Shown here: piece after piece, positions 1 through 8,474 of the stretch
How the letters are laid out: each line of letters starts with the position of its first letter
How positions within the stretch are numbered: position 1 is the stretch's first letter
NCBI RefSeq assembly: GCF_000429185.2
Contig: NZ_AUBJ02000001.1
Location: 5,518,001 to 5,582,000 of the forward strand
Length of the DNA stretch: 64,000 nucleotides
Direction: 5' to 3'
Source of the DNA: Actinoalloteichus caeruleus DSM 43889
GTDB lineage: Bacteria > Actinomycetota > Actinomycetes > Mycobacteriales > Pseudonocardiaceae
Made by a program: the position numbers and the translations under genes
The notes under the pieces: generated by a model
Databases searched by the model: none
What the model saw: the letters and a program-made list of their open reading frames with translations, nothing else
Told to the model about the DNA's origin: nothing

Positions 1-501
1 CGAGTCCCAACCGGCGCGCGCGGCCGCGGCGGCGACGGCGTTGGCGAGGTTGCCGGTGGAGGGACAGGCCAGCACGCGGAACCCGAACTCCCGGGCGGCG
101 GCGAGGGCCACGGCCACCACGCGGTCCTTGAAGGAGTGCGTCGGGTTGCCGGTGTCGTCCTTGACCCACAACCGGCGCACCCCGAGCTCCCTGGCCAGGC
201 TGTCGGCACGCACCAGCCTGGTGCAGCCGGGGTCGGTGCTGGGGATGGTCTCGATGTCGCTGGGGACCGGCAGCAACCGCTTGTACCGCCAGATCGAGCG
301 GGGCCCGGCCTCGATGTCCTCGCGGCGGACGCGACCGAAGTCGTACACGACCTCCAGCGGAGCGAAGTCGTCCGGGGAGACGAACTCGGGGGCGAGGGGG
401 ATCTGGTGGCCGCTCTCCTTCGAGGCCAACGCGACGGCGGGGCCGAGGTCGAGCGGGCGGCGGGTTCCTGGCGTCGTGCTCGAGCCAGCAGTGACTGTCA
501 T
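1..501 (-). CDS. thrC: Threonine synthase, N-terminal 167 residues (gene runs off the left edge)
   Basis: PLP-dependent conversion of O-phosphohomoserine to threonine, at the threonine/methionine branch point. The visible part has the family N-terminal signature (SIWRYKRLLPV) followed by DDTGNPTHSFKDR, in which Lys125 is the Schiff-base lysine, and the CPSTGN phosphate-binding loop. The start is ATG with a GAGGAG-type Shine-Dalgarno 9-14 nt upstream. The gene is preceded by a SAM-I-type riboswitch whose closing helix touches that Shine-Dalgarno. The C-terminal half lies outside the window, so a paralogue acting on the same substrate with another nucleophile cannot be excluded. Confidence 0.88.
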   Translation of the reverse strand, partial: MTVTAGSSTTPGTRRPLDLGPAVALASKESGHQIPLAPEFVSPDDFAPLEVVYDFGRVRREDIEAGPRSIWRYKRLLPVPSDIETIPSTDPGCTRLVRADSLARELGVRRLWVKDDTGNPTHSFKDRVVAVALAAAREFGFRVLACPSTGNLANAVAAAAARAGWDS

Positions 502-514
502 GGCGAGGCCTCTC

Positions 515-639
515 CTCATCTTTCCCGCTGGGCGGGCCGGATTTGGCACCGAGTGCGGCAGCGGCGTGGTGGGGCCACGTCCAACTGGCGCTGGTTGCCG
601 GGGTGTCGTCGGGCCGATCCCTCTACCCCTCTGGATGAG
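515..639 (-). promoter_or_regulatory. SAM-I (S-box) riboswitch in the thrC leader
   Basis: Read on the minus strand, the element starts with CTCATCCAGAGGGG and ends with GAAAGATGAG, so P1 is CTCATC/GATGAG. Between them are the S-box core blocks GAGGGATCGGCCCGACGA, CCCCGGCAACC and GGTGCCAAATCC. A P3-like stem (CAGCG/CGCTG) and a P4-like stem (CCCGC/GCGGG) can be drawn. The 3' strand of P1 runs directly into the Shine-Dalgarno (GATGAGGAGAGG), 13 nt before the thrC ATG. Ligand binding would stabilise P1 and mask the ribosome site, that is, translational OFF control. I see no separate terminator. The SAM-I assignment is from motif recall, without a covariance search. Confidence 0.9.
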
Positions 640-660
640 CGCTGTTCGGTTGTGCGGCAC

Positions 661-666
661 ACGCTA
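661..666 (-). promoter_or_regulatory. Probable -10 box for the thrC transcript
   Basis: TAGCGT on the minus strand lies 21 nt before the first P1 base of the riboswitch, which places transcription start just ahead of the aptamer. No convincing -35 is visible. Confidence 0.45.
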
Positions 667-746
667 GGGCATGGGGGTGGGCCGGGGCCAGCGGTGTCCG
701 GAATGCGGGAGCGCGACGGTCCGGGCCTGCGTGGGAGAATCCCGGC

Positions 747-1739
747 GTGCCCCCCCAGCCCGCTCCGCCAGCCCCGCTCCAGCTCATCCTCGGTGATGAG
801 GAACTGCTGGTGGAACGGGCCACCCGGGAGACCCTGCGCCAGCTGCGCGTGGCGGAACCGATGGCCGAGCTGACCAGGCTCCGCGCCACCGAACTCACCC
901 CGCCCCACCTCGCCGAGCTGGTCAGCCCGTCGTTGTTCGCCGAGGCGAGGGTGGTGGTGCTCGAGGCCGCGCAGGAGGCGGGGGCGGAGATCTGCGAGGC
1001 CGTGGCCGCCTACTGCCGTGCGCCAGCCGAGGGCGTCGTGCTGGTCGTGGTGCACTCGGGTGGTGGTCGGTCGAAGCTGGCGAAGCAGTTGCCGGCCACG
1101 CTCCGCTCGGCCGGTGCGGAGGTGACCGAGTGCCCCAAGGTGACGAAGGCGTCCGATCGGGAGGCCTTCGTCCGCAACGAGGTGCGGGTGGCGGGGGGAC
1201 GCATCGACGCGGCGGGGGTGCACGCGCTCATCGAGGCGGTGGGTTCGGACCTGCGGGAGCTCGCCTCGGCGGCCGCGCAGCTGGTGTCGGACCACGACGG
1301 CCCGCTGGACGAGGCGACGGTGCGGCGCTACCACCGCGGCCGGGCCGAGGTCACCGGATTCGCCGTGGCGGAGCGCGCGGTGGTCGGGGACGTCCCCGGG
1401 GCGCTGGAGGCGTTGCGGTGGGCGCTGAGCCTGGGGGTTCCCCACGTGTTGGTCGCCGACGCCCTGGCGGACGCGGTGCGTTCGGTCGCGCTGGTGCGCG
1501 GCGCGGGCGGCGGGGACCCGTTCCGGCTGGCCGGGCAGCTGGGGATGCCGCCGTGGAAGGTCAAGAAGGTGCGCAACCAGATCCGGGGCTGGGAGGACGA
1601 CTCGCTGGTGCGGGCGATGCGGGTGGTGGCGACCCTCAACGGGGAGGTGAAGGGGCAGGCGGCCGACGCGTCGTACGCCCTGGAACGGGCGGTGCTCGAG
1701 GTGGCGCGTGCCCAGCGCGCGGGGCAGCGCGCCCGCTGA
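747..1739 (+). CDS. holA: DNA polymerase III subunit delta
   Basis: Clamp-loader delta subunit, which opens the beta sliding clamp; it is an AAA+ protein without a Walker A motif. The 330-residue length and motifs such as LQLILGDEELLVERA at the N-terminus and VKKVRNQIRGW near residue 275 fit the family. The GTG start sits 6 nt after a GAGAAT -10-like hexamer (735-740) and has no Shine-Dalgarno, consistent with a leaderless mRNA. It is convergent with rpsT, as in many actinobacteria, and divergent from thrC. Confidence 0.93.
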   Translation: MPPQPAPPAPLQLILGDEELLVERATRETLRQLRVAEPMAELTRLRATELTPPHLAELVSPSLFAEARVVVLEAAQEAGAEICEAVAAYCRAPAEGVVLVVVHSGGGRSKLAKQLPATLRSAGAEVTECPKVTKASDREAFVRNEVRVAGGRIDAAGVHALIEAVGSDLRELASAAAQLVSDHDGPLDEATVRRYHRGRAEVTGFAVAERAVVGDVPGALEALRWALSLGVPHVLVADALADAVRSVALVRGAGGGDPFRLAGQLGMPPWKVKKVRNQIRGWEDDSLVRAMRVVATLNGEVKGQAADASYALERAVLEVARAQRAGQRAR

Positions 1740-1964
1740 CCAGCGCATACTCCGCGCATGTCCCGCACACGCTCCGCGGCTGCCCTCGTCGGGGCCGTCG
1801 TGCGCGCCGCCCGGTGGGGACCAGCTCCTCGTCCCGTTCACCTGTGCCGGTCCGGACGCCGGGCGTGCGGGCCCTGGTTTCGACTGAGGAGCTACCCGGG
1901 GTGATCCCCAGGGCGCGGACCGGGTCCGGTGGCGGAGTCCGGGGCGTCGACGGGGCGGGAACGA

Positions 1965-2001
1965 CGGTGGGGGCCGCCCCGCGAACGGGAGGCCCCCACC
2001 G
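1965..2001. terminator. Bidirectional terminator hairpin between holA and rpsT
   Basis: An 11-bp perfect inverted repeat, CGGTGGGGGCC (1965-1975) and GGCCCCCACCG (1991-2001), with a 15-nt loop between convergent genes. No U-tract, as is usual in high-GC actinomycetes. Confidence 0.7.
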
Positions 2002-2022
2002 GACGTGACCGCGGTCCGCGGG

Positions 2023-2283
2023 TCAGAGCGAGTTGGCGCGCTGCGCGATGGCCGACTTCTTGTTGGCGGCCTGGTTGGCGTGGATGACGCCCTTGCTGAC
2101 AGCCTTGTCGAGCTTGCGGTTGGCCTCGCGGCTGAGCTGCACGGCCTTGTCCTTGTCGCCGGCCTCCACGGCCTCGCGGAACTTGCGGATGGCGGTCTTC
2201 ACCGAGGAGCGGACGGCCTTGTTCCGCAGCCGGGCCTTCTCGTTGGTCCGGATCCGCTTCATCTGGGACTTGATGTTCGCCAC
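2023..2283 (-). CDS. rpsT: 30S ribosomal protein S20
   Basis: Small basic primary-binding protein of the 30S subunit, 86 residues. It begins [18 protein letters not shown] and has the typical Lys/Arg-rich helical body and the C-terminal region [12 protein letters not shown]. The GTG start is fixed by an AAGGGG Shine-Dalgarno about 7 nt upstream and by family length. It is transcribed away from the divergent permease gene and ends at the bidirectional hairpin shared with holA. Confidence 0.96.
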   Translation of the reverse strand: MANIKSQMKRIRTNEKARLRNKAVRSSVKTAIRKFREAVEAGDKDKAVQLSREANRKLDKAVSKGVIHANQAANKKSAIAQRANSL

Positions 2284-2422
2284 GAGGGCACCCCTTGATC
2301 TCGACGTGGTTCGTGCCGCGCTGTGTTGGCGCCGCCACCTGGCGCGAGGTCGAGTGGTGACTCGACCGTCCGAGCGGTGGCGGGTTTCCTCCCTGGCGGA
2401 ATGCCGCACGGCACGGCGGACA

Positions 2423-2428
2423 ACGGTA
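2423..2428 (-). promoter_or_regulatory. Probable extended -10 box of rpsT
   Basis: On the minus strand TGGTACCGT gives an extended -10 (TACCGT) 140 nt upstream of the rpsT start. No clear -35 is visible. Confidence 0.4.
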
Positions 2429-2505
2429 CCAGCGACCCGACAGGTCGTGGTGGCCGGTCGATGGCATCGCGGAACCACCGCCACGCACCTCGTACGCTCG
2501 TTCGA

Positions 2506-3312
2506 GTGACTAGCGCGCTGAACTGGCCGGGCTTCGCCGACGTGTCCCTGGCGGCACTGCTGCTGCTCTGCGCGGCGGCGTTCGCGGCCGGGGCGGTGGA
2601 TGCGATCGTGGGCGGTGGTGGCCTGATCCAGTTGCCCGCGCTGCTCCTGGTCATGCCGGGAGGGGAACCGATCTTCTCGCTGGCGACGAGCAAGGTGGCG
2701 GCGGTGGTGGGCACCGCGTCCGCCGTCCCGACCTATGCCAGGCGGACCAGGATCGACTGGAGCACGGCGGTGCCCATGGCGGTCGTGGCGTTCCTGGGGG
2801 CGGTGGGCGGCGCGGCCTTCGCGAACCTGCTCCCGTCGGTCGCGTTGAACTCCGTGGTGCTGGTCGCGTTGGTCGTCGTCGGCGTCTACACCTGGCGTCG
2901 GCCGTCGCTGGGCAGCGTCGAGGCGCCGCGTTTCGGCCGCCGGCACCAGATCCTGCTGGCTTCCCTTGGCGGCGCGACCATCGGTTTCTGGGACGGTCTC
3001 GCCGGGCCCGGCACGGGTTCCTTCCTGGTGTTCCTGCTGGTGGGGCTGGTCGGCTACGCCTTCCTGCACGCCTCCGCGACAGCGAAGCTCGTCAACACCG
3101 CGACGAACATCGGGGCGCTCTGCTACTTCATCCCGGCTGGCAAGGTGCTGTGGGGGCTGGGCCTGGTGATGGCGGTCTGCAACCTGGCGGGCAGCGTGTC
3201 CGGCGCGATGCTGGCGAGCCGGCGGGGCTCCGAGTTCATCCGGCGGGTCTTCCTGACGGTGGTGGTGGCGATGGTGGTCAGCCTGGCTTGGCGGTTGGCG
3301 ACGGGCGGCTGA
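2506..3312 (+). CDS. TauE/SafE (TSUP) family membrane permease
   Basis: A 268-residue integral membrane protein of the TSUP family, whose members export or import sulfite, sulfoacetate or other small organic anions. Two internal repeats carry the family signatures: [11 protein letters not shown] around residue 40 and [14 protein letters not shown] around residue 163. About eight hydrophobic segments are visible. The GTG was chosen because it lies 7 nt after TACGCT (2493-2498), a leaderless arrangement; upstream in-frame codons would run through the rpsT promoter region. The substrate cannot be told. Confidence 0.85.
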   Translation: MTSALNWPGFADVSLAALLLLCAAAFAAGAVDAIVGGGGLIQLPALLLVMPGGEPIFSLATSKVAAVVGTASAVPTYARRTRIDWSTAVPMAVVAFLGAVGGAAFANLLPSVALNSVVLVALVVVGVYTWRRPSLGSVEAPRFGRRHQILLASLGGATIGFWDGLAGPGTGSFLVFLLVGLVGYAFLHASATAKLVNTATNIGALCYFIPAGKVLWGLGLVMAVCNLAGSVSGAMLASRRGSEFIRRVFLTVVVAMVVSLAWRLATGG

Positions 3313-3922
3313 CCGGCCGGGCGTGGTCCTGGTGCCCGTGCGGGGGTCAACGGCGCGCTGGCGGCGGGTGGAGGGGTGTGAGGCCGAGGGCGGCCCCGGC
3401 TGGTCGTCGACCCACTCCCGGGCCGTCGAGCGGGCCTTCTCGGACGCGGGTGTCCCGGGCGCGCCCTGGTCGTGGGTGGTTCGGGTTCGGGAGGTCCACG
3501 ATCGACGCGGCGAGGGGTGCTGGCGCCGCCGTTCGCCCCCGGCTGTCCGACGCCGCTTTTCGGGGGAGGGCGGTTCCCGGTGCTGGCCCGCCTGGCGCGG
3601 GAAGGGGCGCACCGGCGTCGCGGGGTGGCGGACGACTCCTCGGCGCCCGGGCCCGGAAGCGCGGGGCGGGCCCGAGCGGGCGCTCCCGCCGGACGCGCGT
3701 CCGTTCCACCGGCTCGGCAGGGCGCGGGCAACGAGTCGGTTCGCGTGGTCGGCGGGCGGGGCGAGCCCTCGGGCCGCGCGACCGGCGGGTCCGAACGGCC
3801 GCGCGGCGCTCGCCCCGGCGGCCGCCGGGGCGGCGGCAGGTGGGCGAGTTCCCGTCGATCCTGTCGTCCGAACCGTTCTCACGGGTCGACAGACACCGTC
3901 GACGAGTTGAGAATCTTCAGGC
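3313..3922. other. 610-nt stretch without a supported gene
   Basis: Open frames here overlap in several phases and none has family motifs or a consistent third-position bias. The only signal is GAGAAT (3909-3914), a likely -10 box 8 nt before the next start codon. A decayed gene remnant is possible but not demonstrable by eye. Confidence 0.4.
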
Positions 3923-4393
3923 GTGTCGGCAGCTGGCGAGAACTCCTATCAGCCCAGACCAATCCGATTCCTGGGAATCGAGGCGGTCGCGGGGTGGCGG
4001 ATCAAGTGCTACGGAATATCAGCCCGGTCCAGACAGCCGGATGGTGAGGTGATCGACGCCGCCGTCACGCAGGCCGTCTCGGTGGTCTCGGCGACCGGGA
4101 CCGATTCGGAGGTGCACGGGGTCGGGTTCGTGGTGGCGCACGAGACCTCGGAGCACTGCCTGACGCAGGTGCACTGGTGGGAGCGGAGCGCGACCCTCGT
4201 GCAGCGCCGGTTCTCCTCGACCCGCGACAGCGCGCACACTTTCCGCGAGGTGCGGTCGCAGACGATGGGTTCGGTCTGGGACCTCGCCGTGGTGGCCTAC
4301 GAACGGGGAGCGTGGGTGCGCCACGTGCTGGCGAATTCGGCGGGGCCGGATCTCGCGGCCTACCTCGACGACGGATTCAGCGGGCTGGTGTGA
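3923..4393 (+). CDS. Conserved-looking hypothetical protein, 156 residues
   Basis: Not recognised. The soluble protein has no signal peptide or membrane segment, is rich in Val, Ser and aromatic residues in the middle (HWWERS around residue 84), and ends in an acidic patch ([10 protein letters not shown]). Composition is somewhat less GC-extreme than its neighbours. The GTG start follows a GAGAAT -10-like hexamer by 8 nt, and the frame is clean with sensible codon use. It stands alone between an empty region and the convergent DAHP synthase gene. Confidence 0.6.
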   Translation: MSAAGENSYQPRPIRFLGIEAVAGWRIKCYGISARSRQPDGEVIDAAVTQAVSVVSATGTDSEVHGVGFVVAHETSEHCLTQVHWWERSATLVQRRFSSTRDSAHTFREVRSQTMGSVWDLAVVAYERGAWVRHVLANSAGPDLAAYLDDGFSGLV

Positions 4394-4526
4394 ATTGGTG
4401 GAACGTTGACCGGTTGGGAAATCGGCGTGTTGTCCCCTGACCACTTTCCCGCCGATTCCCCGGACCGGGGCACGGTCCAGCGCTCCCTCCGCTGGCTGAC
4501 CAGCCCGCGTCCTCCGCGTCCTCCCG

Positions 4527-5630
4527 TCACCCCGTGCCGGCTCCCGAGCGGGTGGGGTCGGCCGCCCGGAGGGTGGCCGCCAGCGTCCGCAGCACGTCGG
4601 CGGTGTCCGGCCAGCCGAGGCACGCGTCGGTGACGCTCCGCCCGTACACCAGCGACGCCGGGTCCGCCAGCGGCTGGTTCCCCTCCTCCAGGAAGCTCTC
4701 CAGCATCACACCCCGCACACCCCGTTCGCCGCCGGCCAGCCGCCGCGCGAGGTCCGCCACCACGACCGGCTGGCGTCGGTGGTCCTTGCCGCTGTTGCCG
4801 TGGCTGGCGTCGACGACGACCCGTTCCGGGAGCCCGGCCGCCGCCAGGCGCTCCAGGGTGGCCCGCACGGAGGCGGCGTCGTAGTTCGGCCCCTGGGCGC
4901 TGCCCCGGAGCACCACGTGGCAGTCCTCGTTGCCGGTGGTGCTGAGGATGGCCGCCTGGCCGTCCTCGTTGATGCCGGTGAAGACGTGTTCGGCGGCGGC
5001 GGAGCGGACCGCGTCGACCGCGGACTGCACGTCACCCTCGGTGGAGTTCTTGATGCCGATCGGCATGGACAGCCCGCTGGAGAGCTGGCGGTGGACCTGG
5101 CTCTGCGCGGTCCTGGCGCCGATCGATCCCCAGCTGACCGTGTCGGCGATGTACTGCGGCGTGATCGGGTCCAGGAACTCGCAGCCGACGGGGAGGCCGA
5201 GCGCGAGGACGTCCAGCAGCAGTTGACGGGCGAGGGTGAGGCCCTCGTTGACCTGGTAGCTCCCGTCGAGCCCCGGGTCGTTGATCAGGCCCTTCCACCC
5301 GAGAGTGGTCCGGGGCTTCTCGAAGTAGACCCGCATCACGACGAGCACCTGGTCCCGGACCTCCTCGGCGAGCGCGGCGAGCCTGGTCGCGTAGTCGAGG
5401 GCGGCGGCGGGGTCGTGGACGGAGCACGGGCCGACCACGGCCAACAGGCGCTCGTCCCGGCCGGTGAGGACGTCGACGACGTCCCGGCGGCCTCGCAGCA
5501 CCACGTCCCGGGCCTGGTCGGTCAGGGGGAGGCGGTCCTTGAGCAGCGCGGGGGACGCCAGCGGGCGTACGCGGAGCACCCGCTGGTCGTTCAGCTGGTC
5601 GACCGGGGGTGCGCTGGGGGCGGGGGACAC
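4527..5630 (-). CDS. aroF: 3-deoxy-7-phosphoheptulonate synthase, class I (AroF/G/H type)
   Basis: First enzyme of the shikimate pathway, condensing phosphoenolpyruvate and erythrose 4-phosphate. Motifs include VGPCSVHDP near residue 70, MRVYFEKPRTTLGWKGLIND, the GARTAQSQVHRQ region and the metal-binding DASHGNS. The 367-residue length matches the class I family; most actinobacteria rely mainly on class II enzymes. The GTG start is preceded by GGAAAGG with 9-nt spacing; a longer in-frame extension to 5735 is Arg-rich and unlike the family. Feedback specificity (Tyr/Phe) cannot be assigned. Confidence 0.92.
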   Translation of the reverse strand: MSPAPSAPPVDQLNDQRVLRVRPLASPALLKDRLPLTDQARDVVLRGRRDVVDVLTGRDERLLAVVGPCSVHDPAAALDYATRLAALAEEVRDQVLVVMRVYFEKPRTTLGWKGLINDPGLDGSYQVNEGLTLARQLLLDVLALGLPVGCEFLDPITPQYIADTVSWGSIGARTAQSQVHRQLSSGLSMPIGIKNSTEGDVQSAVDAVRSAAAEHVFTGINEDGQAAILSTTGNEDCHVVLRGSAQGPNYDAASVRATLERLAAAGLPERVVVDASHGNSGKDHRRQPVVVADLARRLAGGERGVRGVMLESFLEEGNQPLADPASLVYGRSVTDACLGWPDTADVLRTLAATLRAADPTRSGAGTG

Positions 5631-5852
5631 GGCGGGCAGCCTTTCCGCGAACCGACCGCACCCCACCACCGGTGTCGAGCCGGCTCGCCTTCGTGGAGAA
5701 CGAACGGCGAACGACAGCACTGGCCTCTCGGCCATCGTGTGCCGGCTCGGAATGGTGGGAATCAGCGCGTCACGGCGCTGGCATGCCCATTCCGGGCCGG
5801 CCAGCTAAACCGCCAATAACGCCGCATGGTGGCGATGCTACCCCATGCCGGG

Positions 5853-5916
5853 ACGCCCGGGAGAGCCCCCGGGCGTGGCCGTCGCCACCAGGGACGCGGT
5901 CCCCCGGTACCGCGTC
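5853..5916. terminator. Two tandem hairpins downstream of the SPFH operon
   Basis: Stem 1 is ACGCCCGGG (5853-5861) with CCCGGGCGT (5868-5876). Stem 2 is GACGCGGT (5893-5900) with ACCGCGTC (5909-5916). They lie 31-95 nt beyond the stop of the minus-strand operon and also behind the upstream region of aroF, so they probably terminate the SPFH operon and insulate aroF. Confidence 0.6.
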
Positions 5917-5947
5917 GGCCTGGCGGCGTCGGAAGCGCCAGGGCGGT

Positions 5948-6163
5948 TCACGCCTCGTCGTCGGGCTCCACCTTCTTGGGCGGGCGTCCCCTGCGGGGCA
6001 GCTGGCCCGCCTGGCTCGGCAGCCTGCCCGCCTCGGACAGCGAGCGTCTGAGGAGGAACTCGATCTGGGCGTTGGCGCTGCGCAGTTCGTCGTTCGCCCA
6101 CCGGACCAGTGCGTCGTGCACCGCCGGGTCCAGTCGGAGGAGGAAGCTCTTGCGGCCAGCCAC
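5948..6163 (-). CDS. Small ribbon-helix-helix protein with AT-hook-like tail
   Basis: A 71-residue protein. The N-terminal 45 residues (KSFLLRLDPAVHDALVRW, then NAQIEFLLRRSL) have the strand-helix-helix pattern of Arc/CopG-type DNA-binding proteins. The tail carries RRGRPPKK (residues 57-64), which contains the RGRP core of AT-hooks, followed by an acidic end. The GTG start lies 5 nt after the stop of the SPFH gene, so the two are one operon. A role as autoregulator binding the AT-rich palindrome in the operon promoter is inference. It could alternatively be a nucleoid-associated accessory protein. Confidence 0.75.
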   Translation of the reverse strand: MAGRKSFLLRLDPAVHDALVRWANDELRSANAQIEFLLRRSLSEAGRLPSQAGQLPRRGRPPKKVEPDDEA

Positions 6164-6168
6164 AGTGA

Positions 6169-7086
6169 TCAGTTGTAGAGGGAGCCCGTGTTGACCACCG
6201 GCTGGGTGGCCCTGTCGCTGCACAGCACCGTCAGAAGATTGCTGACCATCGTCGCCTTCCGTTCCTCGTCGAGCTCGACCATGCCCTGCTCGGCGATCTT
6301 CGCAAGGGCCATGTCGACCATGCCCACCGCGCCCTCGACGATGCGGGACCTCGCCGCGACCACGGCGTTCGCCTGCTGTCGCTGCAGCATGACCTGCGCG
6401 ATCTCCGGGGCGTATGCCAGGTGGGTGATGCGGGACTCGATGACCCGCACGCCGGCCGACTCCACCCGGGCGGAGATCTCGGCGGAGAGCTGCTCGGTGA
6501 TCTTCTCGGCGTTGTCGCGCAGGGAGAACGCCGAGTCGTCGGGGTTGTCGTAGGGATAGCTGGTGGCGATGTGCCGCACGGCGGCCTCGGTCTGGGTCTC
6601 CACGAACATCACGAAGCTGTCGACCTCGAAGGAGGCCCGGGCGCTGTCCTCCACCTGCCAGACGACGACGGCCGCGATCTCCACCGGGCTCCCGTCGGCG
6701 TCGTTGACCTTCATGACGGAGGTCTCGAAGTTGCGGATGCGCAGGGAGACCCGGGCCCTGCTGGTGAAGGGGTTGACCCACTGGAGGCCGTCCCGGCGGA
6801 CCGTCCCCGTGTAGCGGCCGAGGAACTGGACGACCCGTGCCTCGTTGGGTTGGACCATCACCAGGCCGGGACCGAGGAGGGCGGCGGCCACCAGGGCGAC
6901 GACGCCGATGCCGATCAGGACCCCCGACCCGTTCACGCCGGCGGCGATCGCACCGCCCCCTCCGAGGACCAGCACGGTCAGGGCGCCGGCCACCGGGAGG
7001 CCGGGGAGGCTGAAGGCGGTCCGCTCGCGGTACTGGGGGGAGGGCATGGGCACCCTCTCCGCGACGGCCTGCGGTGAAGTGGTCAT
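6169..7086 (-). CDS. SPFH/Band 7 domain membrane protein
   Basis: A 305-residue member of the stomatin/prohibitin/flotillin superfamily, which forms membrane-scaffolding oligomers. It has an N-terminal hydrophobic hairpin (about residues 25-75), the Band 7 domain (from [15 protein letters not shown] to about residue 240) and a helical tail. The motif [10 protein letters not shown] is typical of the slipin-like actinobacterial group. The ATG at 7086 is preceded by a GAAAGGG Shine-Dalgarno; an upstream ATG at 7119 lies inside the palindromic promoter and is unlikely. The cellular role is unknown. Confidence 0.85.
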   Translation of the reverse strand: MTTSPQAVAERVPMPSPQYRERTAFSLPGLPVAGALTVLVLGGGGAIAAGVNGSGVLIGIGVVALVAAALLGPGLVMVQPNEARVVQFLGRYTGTVRRDGLQWVNPFTSRARVSLRIRNFETSVMKVNDADGSPVEIAAVVVWQVEDSARASFEVDSFVMFVETQTEAAVRHIATSYPYDNPDDSAFSLRDNAEKITEQLSAEISARVESAGVRVIESRITHLAYAPEIAQVMLQRQQANAVVAARSRIVEGAVGMVDMALAKIAEQGMVELDEERKATMVSNLLTVLCSDRATQPVVNTGSLYN

Positions 7087-7114
7087 GGTGGACGCCCTTT
7101 CCTGCGAGCGACTG

Positions 7115-7132
7115 ATCATCTAGCAAGATGAT
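7115..7132. promoter_or_regulatory. AT-rich palindromic operator upstream of the SPFH operon
   Basis: ATCATCT (7115-7121) and AGATGAT (7126-7132) form a perfect 7-bp inverted repeat with a 4-nt spacer inside one of the few AT-rich islets of this window. On the minus strand GCTAGAT within it resembles a -10 box, so a bound protein would block RNA polymerase. The co-transcribed ribbon-helix-helix/AT-hook protein is a natural candidate ligand. Confidence 0.55.
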
Positions 7133-7202
7133 ATCACTTTTTCGGGTTGCCCGCCGTCACCTCGGTCAGGAGTCCGCCGTCACCTCGCTGGGGCCGTGGC
7201 GG

Positions 7203-7751
7203 TCACCTCGTTCGGGACGAGGCGAGCGGGCTGCCATCCGGCTCGCCCGTCCGGGGCTCGACGGCGCCGTCCGCCTCGATCGGGCTGGCCGCGGCCCCGG
7301 CGATGTCCTTGCTCAGCCGGACATCCTCCTCTTGGTACCCCAGGGCCGCGTACAGCGACCGCGCGCGGTGGTTGGCGGCCCCCGTCTCCAGGCTCAGCCG
7401 GCGCAGACCCCGGGTCCGTCCCCACTCCTCGGCCGTGCGCACCAGTGCGCTCCCGATGCCCCGCCCCTCCAGCCCCTCGTCCACCACCAGCTCGGCGACG
7501 TGGACCTCGGCGGTGCCGGTGAAGTGTCGGCGCTCGCTGACGGTCACCACGCCGGCGACGCGGCCGTCGACCTCCGCGACGAACGCCGGGCTCAGGTCGC
7601 TGGTGGCCAGGTCCAGGGACCGGGCCAACCAGTCCCGCGCGGTCGCCGTGACGGCCCCGGGGTCACGCCACTCCGCGACACCCTCCCGCAGGCGATGGGC
7701 CAGTGCCAGGCAGGCCGGGCGGTCGGCGGAGGTGTACCGGCGTACGCGCAC
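7203..7751 (-). CDS. GNAT family N-acetyltransferase
   Basis: A 182-residue single-domain acetyltransferase using acetyl-CoA on an unknown amine. The core is visible as beta-strand AEVHVAELVVDEGLEGRGIGSAL (about residues 82-104), whose EGRGIGSAL matches the Q/RxxGxG/A acetyl-CoA loop, followed by LSLETGAANHRARSLYAALGY. The GTG start has an AAAGGG Shine-Dalgarno. The last about 30 residues are a disordered polar tail. It is divergent from the VOC gene, and nothing nearby suggests a substrate. Confidence 0.85.
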   Translation of the reverse strand: MRVRRYTSADRPACLALAHRLREGVAEWRDPGAVTATARDWLARSLDLATSDLSPAFVAEVDGRVAGVVTVSERRHFTGTAEVHVAELVVDEGLEGRGIGSALVRTAEEWGRTRGLRRLSLETGAANHRARSLYAALGYQEEDVRLSKDIAGAAASPIEADGAVEPRTGEPDGSPLASSRTR

Positions 7752-7977
7752 GAGGTTCCCTTTCGCTGGGGCCGCTGCCCGGACAGAACGGACAGAACGG
7801 GGGTGATCAGTCTGGCAACGGAATGCCGGTCGATCAACGTGAGGGCGTCGACGGCGTCGCGATGGGCAGGAGCGCCGCCTCTCGTGACCACCTCGGGCGC
7901 CTCCTGGGGGAGCATGGACGAGGACCCCCGGGCCGTCGGCGCCGACGGCCCGTCGACATCCGAGGGAGGGAGCCCCG

Positions 7978-8367
7978 ATGGAGGTTCTCGGCAGCCGGGT
8001 GCTGGTGCGCCCCGTCGACCGCGACCGCAGCCTCCGGTTCTACCGGGACGCGTTGGGACTGGCGATCCACCGGGAGTTCCCCGGCGGGACGGTGTTCTTC
8101 CTCGGCAACGGGTTCCTGGAACTCTCCGGACGGGGAACTGGTTCGTCCGCTCCGGACGTCGCGATCTGGGTGCAGGTCCGCGACCTCGCGGACACCGAGG
8201 CCGAGCTCACCCGTCGCGGGGTCCCGGTGCTGCGGGAACCCCGGACCGAGCCCTGGGGGCTCCGGGAGATGTGGATCGCCGACCCGGACGGCCTGCGCAT
8301 CGTGCTCGTGGAGATCCCCTCCGACCACCCCCTGCGCCGCGACACCCGGTCCGACCCGGAGCCCTGA
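7978..8367 (+). CDS. VOC (glyoxalase/dioxygenase fold) family protein
   Basis: A 129-residue two-module vicinal-oxygen-chelate protein. The N-terminal module has SLRFYRDALGLAIHREFPGG and the C-terminal one MWIADPDGLRIVLVEIP, the usual second-module signature with its metal-ligand Glu. It could be a lyase, a dioxygenase or a drug/metabolite-binding protein. The ATG is preceded by GAGGGAG. It stands alone. Confidence 0.85.
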   Translation: MEVLGSRVLVRPVDRDRSLRFYRDALGLAIHREFPGGTVFFLGNGFLELSGRGTGSSAPDVAIWVQVRDLADTEAELTRRGVPVLREPRTEPWGLREMWIADPDGLRIVLVEIPSDHPLRRDTRSDPEP

Positions 8368-8474
8368 CCGGGGCACGCCGTGCGTTCCGGGCGGGCCCCG
8401 CCAGCGATCGGCGGCACGGAGCCATCGATCCGCTCGACCAGGACGAACGGGACCCCGCGCCGGGGCCGTCGTCG

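Noticed and set aside
516-1841. Long minus-strand open frame (441 codons) opposite holA
   Set aside because: A GC-driven shadow of holA, rich in His/Arg/Pro without any motif; holA on the plus strand has clear family signatures.
2284-3882. Extended minus-strand frame upstream of rpsT
   Set aside because: Only the terminal 86 codons are rpsT; the rest is low-complexity and lies antisense to the TauE-type gene.
5746-5840. Possible tryptophan/phenylalanine-type leader peptide before the DAHP synthase
   Set aside because: The only short frames (such as a six-codon ORF MGMPAP) carry no run of Trp, Phe or Tyr codons.
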